A stretch of 64,000 nt of DNA from Xanthomonas dyei (GTDB lineage: Bacteria > Pseudomonadota > Gammaproteobacteria > Xanthomonadales > Xanthomonadaceae): positions 17,902-81,901 of the forward strand of contig NZ_MDEE01000024.1 in NCBI RefSeq assembly GCF_002939865.1. The letters are read 5' to 3'. Positions 1-8,114 of the stretch are shown here, one piece after another; the first letter of the stretch is position 1, and each line of letters opens with the position of its first letter. Under the pieces are notes generated by a model, which saw only the letters and a program-made list of their open reading frames with translations, made no database searches and was not told where the DNA came from. The position numbers were made by a program, and so were the translations under genes.

Positions 1-455
1 GCAAAGCGCTGATCAAGCTGCGGGGACAGCAGTACGAAGGGGGCATGCAACAGGTCGGCCCGTACCGCTGGATCCAGCGACGCGGCCGAGTCGCGCATCT
101 GCTCTTCGATCTTCAGCCGGCGCGCATGGCGTGCGGCGAGTGCCGGCTGCGTGATGTGGATCAATCTGTCCACGGTTTCTTGCGATGACACGCGTTGCGT
201 GAACCACGCTGGATCGTGCGGGAGCGCTTGCCGGCAGCGTTGGCACACCTGGTGTTCATGCGTGTAGGTCGCCGCGCCAAGACGCAGACCAAACATCGAC
301 CATGCCAGGCCGACGCGTTGGACCTCGAACACCCGGGCGGTACGGCAGATCAAGCAGAAGTCCGCGATAAAGCCGCAGCCTTGCGCGACGGGACGCTTTT
401 CGACAACAAACACCACGATCAATGCGCTCTCCCCAGCGACGAATCCGCAGCGCAT
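1..455 (-). CDS. Zinc-ribbon hypothetical protein, cut by the left edge
   Basis: This is a minus-strand gene that runs off the window. It reads open from an ATG at 453-455 to base 1, giving 151 codons. The frame has protein-like composition, unlike the two competing minus frames, which are arginine-rich. Two Cys pairs, CLIC near residue 35 and CQRC near residue 71, flank an aromatic stretch (VFEVQRVGLAW), as in a small zinc ribbon. The following segment is polar and charged and looks helical. It is divergent from tssK with a 252-base gap, so both may be expressed from that gap. I do not recognise a named family, and a role in secretion is only suggested by position. An earlier start is possible, because the frame stays open upstream through about 540. 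Confidence 0.7.
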   Translation of the reverse strand, partial: MRCGFVAGESALIVVFVVEKRPVAQGCGFIADFCLICRTARVFEVQRVGLAWSMFGLRLGAATYTHEHQVCQRCRQALPHDPAWFTQRVSSQETVDRLIHITQPALAARHARRLKIEEQMRDSAASLDPAVRADLLHAPFVLLSPQLDQRF

Positions 456-707
456 GGCACCTCTGGTGGTGTCTGCCGTGCGGGTGCGGCAGAGCGTACC
501 GATGTCTCCGATGACAGTCGATCGCCTGAGACATTTTGACGGGTGCGCCTGGCAGGTGCGCCGCAGAATCGCTCCATCGACGCGATCCATCGGGGCCTGG
601 CGACTGCAGCCATCGCGATCGCCAGCGGCATGCAACCGACCAACAACATGACGATCGCGCATGCCACGCCGTGCGGTGGCGCGCGGCGTTTCCCTAGCGA
701 GTGGATC

Positions 708-2042
708 ATGCACAACAACAAGGTCGTGTGGAGCGAGGGGCTGTTTCTGCGCCCTCAGCATCTGCAGCAGCAGGAGCGGTACCTGGAGCGCTACGTCGAT
801 CTGCGTGCGGCACGGTTGCGGCCGTATGCCTGGGGATTGAGCGAGCTGGAATGGGAAACCGATCTGTTGGCGGTGGGCAAGCTGGGCTTGCGGCGTGCGC
901 GCGGGGTGTTTGCCGACGGCACGCCGTTTGCGATGCCCGGCGACGACCCGCTGCCGATGGCGTTGGAGGTAGACCCCAACTGCCGCGATCAGATCGTGTA
1001 TCTCACGCTGCCGTTGCGGGTGCCTGCGCAGCCGGAACTGGGGCGCCCGGAATCGCCGGCCGATCAGTTGTTCCGTTACCGCGTACGTGAAACCGAAAGC
1101 GGCGACGCGTCGGGCAGCACCAGCGAGGCGGTGCTGATGGAAGTCGGCGGGTTGAGTACGCGCCTGCTGCCGCAATCGCAGCCACTGGACGGGTTGGACC
1201 GCATCGCAGTGGCACGCATTATCGAATCGCGCTCGGACCGTCAGGTGATTCTCGACCCGCACTTCATTCCCAGCGCGATGGTGTGCCAGGCCGCCTCAAG
1301 GCTGACCACGTTCCTAACCGAACTGCTGGGCTTGTTGCATCAGCGCGGCGAGGCGTTGGCGGCGCGGGTCACGCTCACCGATCGCGGCGGCGCTGCCGAC
1401 ATCGCCGATTTCCTGCTGCTGCAAGTGGTCAACCGCTGGCAGCCGCAGATTGCGCATTGGGCTGCCGCACCGCTGGCGCATCCGGAAGACCTGTTCCGTG
1501 CGCTGGTGGCGCTGGCCGGCGAACTCAGCACGTTTACCGCACCGGGCAAACGCCCGCCGGCATGGCCGGCCTATCGGCACGAGGCGCAGCAAGACAGCTT
1601 CGAGCCGGTGATCGGCGCACTGCGCTCCAGCCTGAGCGCGGTACTCGAACAGACCGCCACCCCGTTGCCGATGCAGGCACGCAAATTCGGGGTGTGGGTG
1701 GCGATGGTGCCCGACCCGACCTTGCTGGACAGCGCCGCGTTCGTGCTTGCCGCAAAAGCCGACATGCCCAGCGAAGAGTTGCGCCGGCAGCTGCCTGCGC
1801 ACGCCAAGATCGGGCCGGTGGAGCAGATCCGCGATCTGGTCAATCTGCAGTTGCCCGGCATCGTCGCAACGCCGATGGCGGTGGCCCCGCGGCAGATTCC
1901 GTATCACGCCGGCTATCTGTATTTCGAGTTCGACAAGAGCGCTGCGTTGTGGCGAACGCTGAAGACCTCTGGCGGCATCGCATTCCACTTCGGCAGCGAA
2001 TTTGCCGGGCTGGACCTGCAACTGTGGGCGATCCGGAGTTGA
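708..2042 (+). CDS. tssK: Type VI secretion baseplate subunit TssK
   Basis: TssK is the trimeric adaptor that joins the T6SS baseplate to the TssJLM membrane complex on its cytoplasmic side. The 444-residue product begins with the family signature VVWSEGLFLRPQHLQQ at residues 6-21. It ends with the usual C-terminal motifs, YLYFEFD and WALWRTL-like/LDLQLWAI segments. Length matches the family norm of about 445. The frame is open back to 543, but homologues begin at the MHNNKVVW methionine at 708, so I take that start. tssL follows after 4 bases, which indicates one operon. Composition and codon use match the neighbours. Confidence 0.96.
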   Translation: MHNNKVVWSEGLFLRPQHLQQQERYLERYVDLRAARLRPYAWGLSELEWETDLLAVGKLGLRRARGVFADGTPFAMPGDDPLPMALEVDPNCRDQIVYLTLPLRVPAQPELGRPESPADQLFRYRVRETESGDASGSTSEAVLMEVGGLSTRLLPQSQPLDGLDRIAVARIIESRSDRQVILDPHFIPSAMVCQAASRLTTFLTELLGLLHQRGEALAARVTLTDRGGAADIADFLLLQVVNRWQPQIAHWAAAPLAHPEDLFRALVALAGELSTFTAPGKRPPAWPAYRHEAQQDSFEPVIGALRSSLSAVLEQTATPLPMQARKFGVWVAMVPDPTLLDSAAFVLAAKADMPSEELRRQLPAHAKIGPVEQIRDLVNLQLPGIVATPMAVAPRQIPYHAGYLYFEFDKSAALWRTLKTSGGIAFHFGSEFAGLDLQLWAIRS

Positions 2043-2046
2043 ACGC

Positions 2047-3298
2047 ATGAGCCGTCCCGTTACCGATTTCGATGCCGCGTTGGTCGCGCCGCCACCGGCC
2101 AACCCGGTCGCTGCCGAAGACACCGACATCAGCGAGCTGCTGGGCCGCAGCGTCAACCCGTTGGTGCAGGCGGCCACGCCGCTGTTGCTGCTGGCCGTGC
2201 AATTGCGCCACAGCGCGCAACTGCCCGATGTGGCCCGCCTGCGCGAGCAGGTGATGGCGCAGATTCGCCGCTTCGAGCAACGCGCCCGCGATGGCGGCGC
2301 GCCGGTCGAAGCGGTCACCGCCGCGCGTTATGTGTTGTGCGCCTTGCTCGACGAGGCGGTGCTCAATGCACCGTGGGGCGAGCGCAGCGGCTGGTCGCAG
2401 AAGACCTTGCTGGTGGTCTTTCATAGCGAATCGTACGGCGGCGCCAAGTTCTTCCAGATCCTGGAGCGGCTGTGCGCCGATGTGCCGCGGCATCTGGACC
2501 TGATCGAACTGATGTATCTGTGCCTGGCGCTGGGCTTCGTTGGCCGCTATCAGATCGAAGCCGGCGGGCTGGCCAAGCTCGGCGAGATTCAGGACGACCT
2601 GTTCCGCCGTATCCGCGCCGCGCGCGGTGCCGCGCCGGACAGTCTGGCGCCGCATTGGCGCGGGGTGGAAGACCGTCGCCGGCGGGATCGCTTCTTGCCG
2701 CTGTGGGCCGCTGCGCTGCTGGGGCTGAGCGTGCTGGTGGTGGCCTTCGTGTGGATGCAGACGCGCTTGAACGCGTTATCGGCGCCGAATCAGTGCGCAG
2801 GTCGCGCAATGGGGGCTGGCACCGGCCACACCACCGGATGCAACCCCGTTGCCGCCGCCGCAGGTGCGCCTCAAACAATTGCTGTCGACCCAGGAGCGCG
2901 CCGGTCTGCTGAGCGTGGATGAGCAGGCCGATGCGCAGACGCGCGTGCGCTTGAGCAGCGCGGCGATGTTCGCCTCCGGCGGCGTCGAGGTGGAGCCGGA
3001 GCAACGTGGCCTGATCGCGCAGATCGCGGCGGCAATCGATCAATTGCCGGGCCGGGTGATCGTGGTCGGGCATACCGACGATGTGCCGGTGCGCTCGCTG
3101 CGCTTTGCCGACAACTACGCCTTGTCGGGGGCGCGTGCCGACGCGGTGGCGCAGCTGTTGCGCACGCATCTGCGCACGCCGGGGCGGGTGGAAGCGCTGG
3201 GCGCCGGCGACTCGCAACCGGTGGCGCAGCCAGTGCAATTGCCGGCCAATCGCGCGCGCAATCGCCGCGTCGAGATTCTGTTTCAGCCTGGGGAATGA
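2047..3298 (+). pseudogene. tssL: TssL (DotU plus OmpA/peptidoglycan-binding domain), split by a +1 frameshift
   Basis: TssL is the inner-membrane subunit that contacts TssK and TssM; this version also carries a C-terminal peptidoglycan-binding domain. The first frame (2047-2922) encodes a complete DotU domain (YVLCALLDEAVLNAPWG, SYGGAKFFQILERL) and one membrane helix at about residues 218-240. After LNALSAP it reads unlike a protein. The OmpA part (VVGHTDDVPVRSL, NRARNRRVEI) is in another frame ending at 3298. The frames join cleanly if one A is removed at 2788-2789, giving SAPISAQVAQWG. This is either a real frameshift that cuts off the anchor domain or a sequence error. The stop overlaps the tssM start as ATGA. 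Confidence 0.85.
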
Positions 3299-6200
3299 CG
3301 ATGAAAACGCTGTTGTCCAAGCTGAGTGCCACGTTGTTGGTGAGTGTATTGGCGCTGTGCCTGCTGTCGTTGCTGCTGTGGGTGGGCGGGCCGTATGTCG
3401 CCATCGATGGCTGGAACCCGCTGACCGGTGTGGCGGCGCGGCTGTTGGCAATCGTGACGTTGATCGGTGTGTGGCTGGGGGTGCTGGCATGGCGGCGTTG
3501 GCGCGCGCAGCGTCGCGCCGGCAGTTTGTCCAGCGCATTGGCCGCTCCGGGGCGCGATGACGACCGCGAACTGCGCAGCGGGCAGGAGCGCGCGCAGTTG
3601 CAGGCGCGCTTTCAGCACGCCATTCAACTGTTGCGCAAGCGACCCGGCGGCAGCGATCTGTACACGCTGCCGTGGTATGCGCTGATCGGCCCGCCCGGCT
3701 CGGGCAAAAGCACCTTGCTGCAGCATTCCGGCCTGCAGTTTCCGCTGGCCGCGCGCATGGGCGATGCCGCGCTGCGCGGAGTGGGCGGCACCCGCGATTG
3801 CGAATGGTGGTTCACCGACGAAGCGGTGTTTCTGGACACCGCCGGGCGCTATACCACGCAGGATTCCGATCAAGCCGTCGATGCCGGCGCCTGGCGCGAC
3901 TTCCTGCGGTTGCTGCGGCGCCATCGCCCACGACGGCCGCTCAATGGCGTGCTGGTGACCATGAGCATGTCCGACCTGTTGCTGCTGGACGATGGCGAAC
4001 GCGACACGCACATGCAGGCGATCCGTCGCCGCCTGGACGAGCTGGCCGAGCAGTTGCAGGCCAGCGTGCCGGTGTACCTGATCTTTACCAAGTGCGATCT
4101 GGTCGGTGGCTTTGGCGAGTTCTTCGACGATCTCACGCCTGCGCAGCGTAGCCAGGTCTGGGGCATGTCGTTTCCGCTGGCGCACACGCTCGATGGCCGC
4201 GCCGCGCGCGGGTTTGCCGACGAATTCAATCTGCTGCAGCAGCAGTTGAGCGCACGCCTGTTCGAGCGGCTGAATCTGGATCGCGACCGTTTGCGGCGTG
4301 CGGCGATCCTGTCGTTTCCGCAGCAGCTGGCTGCGCTTGGCGAGCGTGCACGGCAGTTTGTCGAAGGGACCTTCGCCGGCAACGCCTACGGGCCGGCACC
4401 GCTGCTGCGCGGGGTGTACTTCACCTCCGGCACGCAGGAAGGCACGCCGATCGATCGCATGATGGGTGCGGTGGCACGCACCTTCGGTGTGGACGATGCG
4501 CGGGTGCATGCTCCCGGCGCGCAACGCCGCACATTCTTTGTCGAGCGATTGCTGCGCGAGGTGGTGCTGCGCGAATCCGGGCTGGCCAATACCCCGCCCA
4601 CGCAGCAACGCCGCAGGGCGTGGTTGCAGGCGGCCGCCTATGTGGGCGTTGCATTGCTGAGCGGTGCGCTGCTGGCCGGGTTGAGCGTCAGTTATCTGGG
4701 CAATCGCGCCTATCTCCAGCAGGTGCGTCAGGCGCTGGATGCACGCCCGGCAGTGGCCGACCCCAATGCCGCCACCGCCATGCCCGAGTACGTGACGCGC
4801 ACGCTGCAGCAGGCCGCGGCCACGCAGGCGGTGGTGCAGGTGGCACGGCAGTACCACGCGCGCGCGCCGTGGTCGCTGCGGATGGGATTGTTCCAGGGCG
4901 CCGCGCTTGGCGATGAAGTGCAGGCCGGCTATCTGCGCCAGCTCAATGCCACCTTGTTGCCGGCGCTGGCGGTGCGCTTTCGCAACGGTCTGGTCGACAA
5001 CGCGCAGGCGCCGCAGGCGTTGTACTACACGCTCAAGGGGTACCTGATGCTCGGCCAGCCGCAGCATCTGGACGCGGCACAACTCGGCGCGCTGGCGGCC
5101 ATCGAGGCCGGCAAACTGTTTCCGCGCGACGTGGCGCAGCAACAAGCGCTGAGCACGCAGTTGCAGGCCTTGCTCGATGCGCCCGAGCGCGTACGTGCGC
5201 TGTCGCTGGACGGCGAGCGCATCGCACAGGCGCGCGCCAGCCTGCGTGCGGCCGATCTGTCGACGTTGATCTACGGCAACCTGCTGCTCACGCCGCCGGC
5301 CGGCACCCCGCTGCGGTTGGACAAGGCGTTGGGCTTGCTTGCCGATACCTTCGTGCGGCGCAGCGGCACCGCGCTGTCCACCGCGGTGCCGGCGCTGTAC
5401 ACCCAGCCGGTGTTTGCCGGCCTGCAGCGCGATGGCATCGGCCAGGCGGTGGAGCGCTTCGGGCGCGACGATTGGGTGTTCGGCGGCGCGCCGCTGGATG
5501 CAGCCGCCAAGGCCGCGTTGGTGCGCGAGGTGGGCCAGCGCTACGAAGCCGACTACATCCGCTATTGGGATGCGCTGCTGGCCGATCTGCAACTGCGCCC
5601 GGCCGCCGATCTGGCCGCTGCCAGCGCAACCGCCGCCAAACTGGCCGGCCCCAGCTCGCCGCTGCGCCTGTTGCTCGGTGTGGTCGGCGACCACACCCAG
5701 GCGATGGACCGCGCACCGCCGGCAGACCCGGCGCAGCGCGCCGTGGCTGCGGCGGCCGGCAAGGCGGCGGCCAAGGCCAACGCGGCAGTGGCCAAGCTGC
5801 CGGGCGGCGCGGCGATGAGCGCGGCATTGGCCACCCCGGCCGACCCTGCCGCCGCCAACGCACCGGTACCGGGCGCGGCGATCAGCGAGCACTTTCTGGC
5901 GCTCAACGCGCTGACTGCCGGCGCACCTGGCGCCACGCCGCTGGATCACCTGCTGAGCGTGCTCGATCAACTGGGCAAGCAGTTGCTGGTGGTGTCGCAA
6001 GGCGGCGGCGATGCGGCGGCCGCCAACGCGCAGCTGGCAGTGGCCCGGCAGGAAATGGCGCAGCTGCCGCCGCCGGTGACCGACTGGCTGCAAACCCTGG
6101 CCGGCAGTAGCGCCACCTTGATGACGCAGGGCGCACGCGCCGCGCTGGATGCGCAGGTGCGCCAATCGGTGGGCGAGGTGTGCAGCGATTTCGTGCGCGG

Positions 6201-6825
6201 CCGCTACCCCTTCGACCCAACGGCGCAGGTCGATCTCCCGCTGCAGAATTTTGGCGAACTGTTCGGTACTGGCGGGCGCCTGGATGCGCTCTACACCGGC
6301 ACCGTGCAACCGCTGCTGGACACACAGGCGCCGCAATGGCGCTGGAAACAAGGCCCGGATGCGGTCGTCGGCGCGCCCGGCCTGCCCGTACAGCTGCAGC
6401 TGGCACAGCGCATCCGGCAAAAATATTTTCGCGGCGGGGCCACCCCGCAGATCGGCTTCACCTTGCTGGCGCCCACGCTGGGCGAGGGCGTCACCCGGCT
6501 GACGTTGGACATCGAAGGCCAGCGCTACGACTACCAACCCGGTGCGGCGCAGAGCATGCCGATGATCTGGCCCGGACCGGTGCCGGGGCATGTCTCGATT
6601 GCCGCCTTCGGCGCCGATGGCGTGGCGCTGGGCACGCTCGACTATCAAGGCGACTGGGCGCTGTTTCGCGCGCTGCAGGCCGGGCATCTGGAAAATCCGT
6701 CCGATCTGCGCTTCGTCGCCAGCTTCGCGCTCGGTGGCCACGACGTACAGGTGCCGCTGCGCGCGGGCAACCTGCGCCATCCATTTCTGGACAGCGACGT
6801 CCAGCAGTTTGCGTGCGGCGGATGA
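3295..6825 (+). CDS. tssM: Type VI secretion membrane subunit TssM (IcmF)
   Basis: TssM spans the inner membrane and periplasm and forms the core of the T6SS membrane complex with TssJ and TssL. The product is 1176 residues, at the usual family size. Two N-terminal hydrophobic segments lie near residues 13-31 and 48-66. A cytoplasmic GTPase-like domain carries a Walker A loop, GPPGSGKST, at residue 132. A third membrane helix lies near residues 445-465 and is followed by the long periplasmic domain. ATG codons at 3295 and 3301 are both possible; 3295 overlaps the tssL stop by four bases, which suggests translational coupling. The stop overlaps the tagF start. The long open frame on the opposite strand is a GC-rich shadow. 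Confidence 0.96.
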   Translation: MTMKTLLSKLSATLLVSVLALCLLSLLLWVGGPYVAIDGWNPLTGVAARLLAIVTLIGVWLGVLAWRRWRAQRRAGSLSSALAAPGRDDDRELRSGQERAQLQARFQHAIQLLRKRPGGSDLYTLPWYALIGPPGSGKSTLLQHSGLQFPLAARMGDAALRGVGGTRDCEWWFTDEAVFLDTAGRYTTQDSDQAVDAGAWRDFLRLLRRHRPRRPLNGVLVTMSMSDLLLLDDGERDTHMQAIRRRLDELAEQLQASVPVYLIFTKCDLVGGFGEFFDDLTPAQRSQVWGMSFPLAHTLDGRAARGFADEFNLLQQQLSARLFERLNLDRDRLRRAAILSFPQQLAALGERARQFVEGTFAGNAYGPAPLLRGVYFTSGTQEGTPIDRMMGAVARTFGVDDARVHAPGAQRRTFFVERLLREVVLRESGLANTPPTQQRRRAWLQAAAYVGVALLSGALLAGLSVSYLGNRAYLQQVRQALDARPAVADPNAATAMPEYVTRTLQQAAATQAVVQVARQYHARAPWSLRMGLFQGAALGDEVQAGYLRQLNATLLPALAVRFRNGLVDNAQAPQALYYTLKGYLMLGQPQHLDAAQLGALAAIEAGKLFPRDVAQQQALSTQLQALLDAPERVRALSLDGERIAQARASLRAADLSTLIYGNLLLTPPAGTPLRLDKALGLLADTFVRRSGTALSTAVPALYTQPVFAGLQRDGIGQAVERFGRDDWVFGGAPLDAAAKAALVREVGQRYEADYIRYWDALLADLQLRPAADLAAASATAAKLAGPSSPLRLLLGVVGDHTQAMDRAPPADPAQRAVAAAAGKAAAKANAAVAKLPGGAAMSAALATPADPAAANAPVPGAAISEHFLALNALTAGAPGATPLDHLLSVLDQLGKQLLVVSQGGGDAAAANAQLAVARQEMAQLPPPVTDWLQTLAGSSATLMTQGARAALDAQVRQSVGEVCSDFVRGRYPFDPTAQVDLPLQNFGELFGTGGRLDALYTGTVQPLLDTQAPQWRWKQGPDAVVGAPGLPVQLQLAQRIRQKYFRGGATPQIGFTLLAPTLGEGVTRLTLDIEGQRYDYQPGAAQSMPMIWPGPVPGHVSIAAFGADGVALGTLDYQGDWALFRALQAGHLENPSDLRFVASFALGGHDVQVPLRAGNLRHPFLDSDVQQFACGG

Positions 6826-7397
6826 CCATGCCGGCGACCGATCAGATTGGCTTCCATGGCAAGTTGCCCGGCGTGGGCGAATTCGTGCAGCGGCGCTTGC
6901 CGGCCAGCTTTGTGCAGCCGTGGGACGCGCATTTTGCCAATTGCCTGGACACGGTGCGCCAGCAGCTCGGCGAGCGCTGGCCCGGCGCATATCGCAGCAG
7001 CGGCTTGCGCGCGTTCGCCCTGGGGCCGGGCGTGTGCGGCCCGCAGGCCTGGGCCGGTGTGCTTGGCCCGGGCGAAGATCGCGTGGGGCGTTGCTTCCCG
7101 CTGGTCGTGGCGATGCTGTTGCCGCATGCCTGCCTGCCCACACACGCCTGGTTTGGCGCGTTGGCGGCATGCCTGGGCCGTGCACTGCGCGCACGCGCCG
7201 ATGCGGTGAGCTTCGACGCCGCCGTGCGCGCGCTCGCGGTGCCTGCCACGTCATCCACCACGCATGCACCGGCGCACGGCCAGTCGCTGTGGTGGCCACT
7301 GGGCGGCGCTGTGCAGGCGCTGGACGGCCTGCCCGCAGCCGAACGCTATCTGGACTGGCTGCTCGCCGATGCGGACATCACCGAGGTGACCCGATGA
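6822..7397 (+). CDS. tagF: Type VI secretion-associated protein TagF (ImpM family)
   Basis: TagF-family proteins repress T6SS assembly after translation; in Pseudomonas aeruginosa TagF acts independently of or alongside the threonine phosphorylation switch. The 191-residue product starts with the family hallmark GFHGKLPGVGEFVQRRLP and continues with WDAHFANCL and GVLGPGEDRVGRCFPL. The last part (QSLWWPLG) also matches the family pattern. ATG at 6822 overlaps the tssM stop and ATG at 6828 is an alternative. It overlaps the following phosphatase as ATGA. Its place between tssM and the phosphatase/kinase pair fits a regulatory block. Confidence 0.93.
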   Translation: MTMPATDQIGFHGKLPGVGEFVQRRLPASFVQPWDAHFANCLDTVRQQLGERWPGAYRSSGLRAFALGPGVCGPQAWAGVLGPGEDRVGRCFPLVVAMLLPHACLPTHAWFGALAACLGRALRARADAVSFDAAVRALAVPATSSTTHAPAHGQSLWWPLGGAVQALDGLPAAERYLDWLLADADITEVTR

Positions 7398-8110
7398 GCG
7401 CGTTCTATCAATCGGCCGGGCATACCGAAACCGGCAAGGTGCGCCGGCTCAACGAAGACGCGCTGCTGCTGCGCGACGACGCCGGGTTGTGGGTGGTGGC
7501 CGACGGCCTGGGCGGCCACAGTGCCGGCGATTACGCCAGCCAGTTGCTGGTGCAGCGGCTGGGCGCGTTGGTGCGCCCACCGGACCTGTGCGACTTTCTC
7601 GACGCCATCGACGACACCCTGGCGCAGATCAACGCCGAGCTGCTGCAGGTTGCGCGGCAACGCCGCGTGGACATGATCGCCACCACCGTGGTGGTGCTGG
7701 TGCACGACCCGGATTTCATGTTGTGCGGCTGGGTCGGCGACAGCCGCATCTATGCGCAACACGGCGGCCCGCTGCGCCAGCTCACCCGCGATCACGTGCA
7801 TGGCGTGCGCGAGGACGTCACCCAGTTCGGCACTGCGCAGGCGGCCGCCGCCGCAGCTGGCGTGCTCACGCGTGCGGTCGGCGCGCAGGAGCCGTTATTC
7901 GTCGATTGGGTGCTGCTGCCGAGTCTGCCGGGCACGCAATTTTTGCTGTGCAGCGACGGCATCAACAAGGAAATACCCGACCCGGAGCTGGATGCCGAAT
8001 GCCATCGCTTCGGCGATCCACGCGCGCTGCTGGCGCGGTTGTTCGAACTGGCGATGGGCAGGGCGGCGCGCGACAACGTCACCGCCGTCGTCGTCCGCCT
8101 GCAGGAGTGA
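7394..8110 (+). CDS. PP2C-family serine/threonine phosphatase of the T6SS (PppA/Stp1-like)
   Basis: This enzyme should remove phosphate from serine or threonine in the cytoplasm and oppose the kinase encoded next to it. The 238-residue product has the metal-binding PP2C motifs in order: RRLNEDALL near residue 17, VVADGLGGHSAGD near residue 35, GDSRIY near residue 116, SDGI near residue 188 and RDNVTAVVV near the end. No membrane segment or added domain is visible. The start overlaps the tagF stop by four bases, and the kinase starts four bases after its own stop. This phosphatase-kinase pairing is typical of T6SS clusters with a threonine phosphorylation pathway. Confidence 0.93.
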   Translation: MSAFYQSAGHTETGKVRRLNEDALLLRDDAGLWVVADGLGGHSAGDYASQLLVQRLGALVRPPDLCDFLDAIDDTLAQINAELLQVARQRRVDMIATTVVVLVHDPDFMLCGWVGDSRIYAQHGGPLRQLTRDHVHGVREDVTQFGTAQAAAAAAGVLTRAVGAQEPLFVDWVLLPSLPGTQFLLCSDGINKEIPDPELDAECHRFGDPRALLARLFELAMGRAARDNVTAVVVRLQE

Positions 8111-8114
8111 GCGC

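Noticed and set aside
2786..2792. Programmed ribosomal frameshift in tssL
   Set aside because: No slippery heptamer or downstream structure is visible, only a doubled A. A mutation or sequence error is simpler.
3283..7299. 1338-codon open frame on the minus strand opposite tssM
   Set aside because: It is rich in Arg, Gln, Ala and Gly without domains. tssM, tagF and their overlaps explain the plus strand, so this is a GC-rich shadow.
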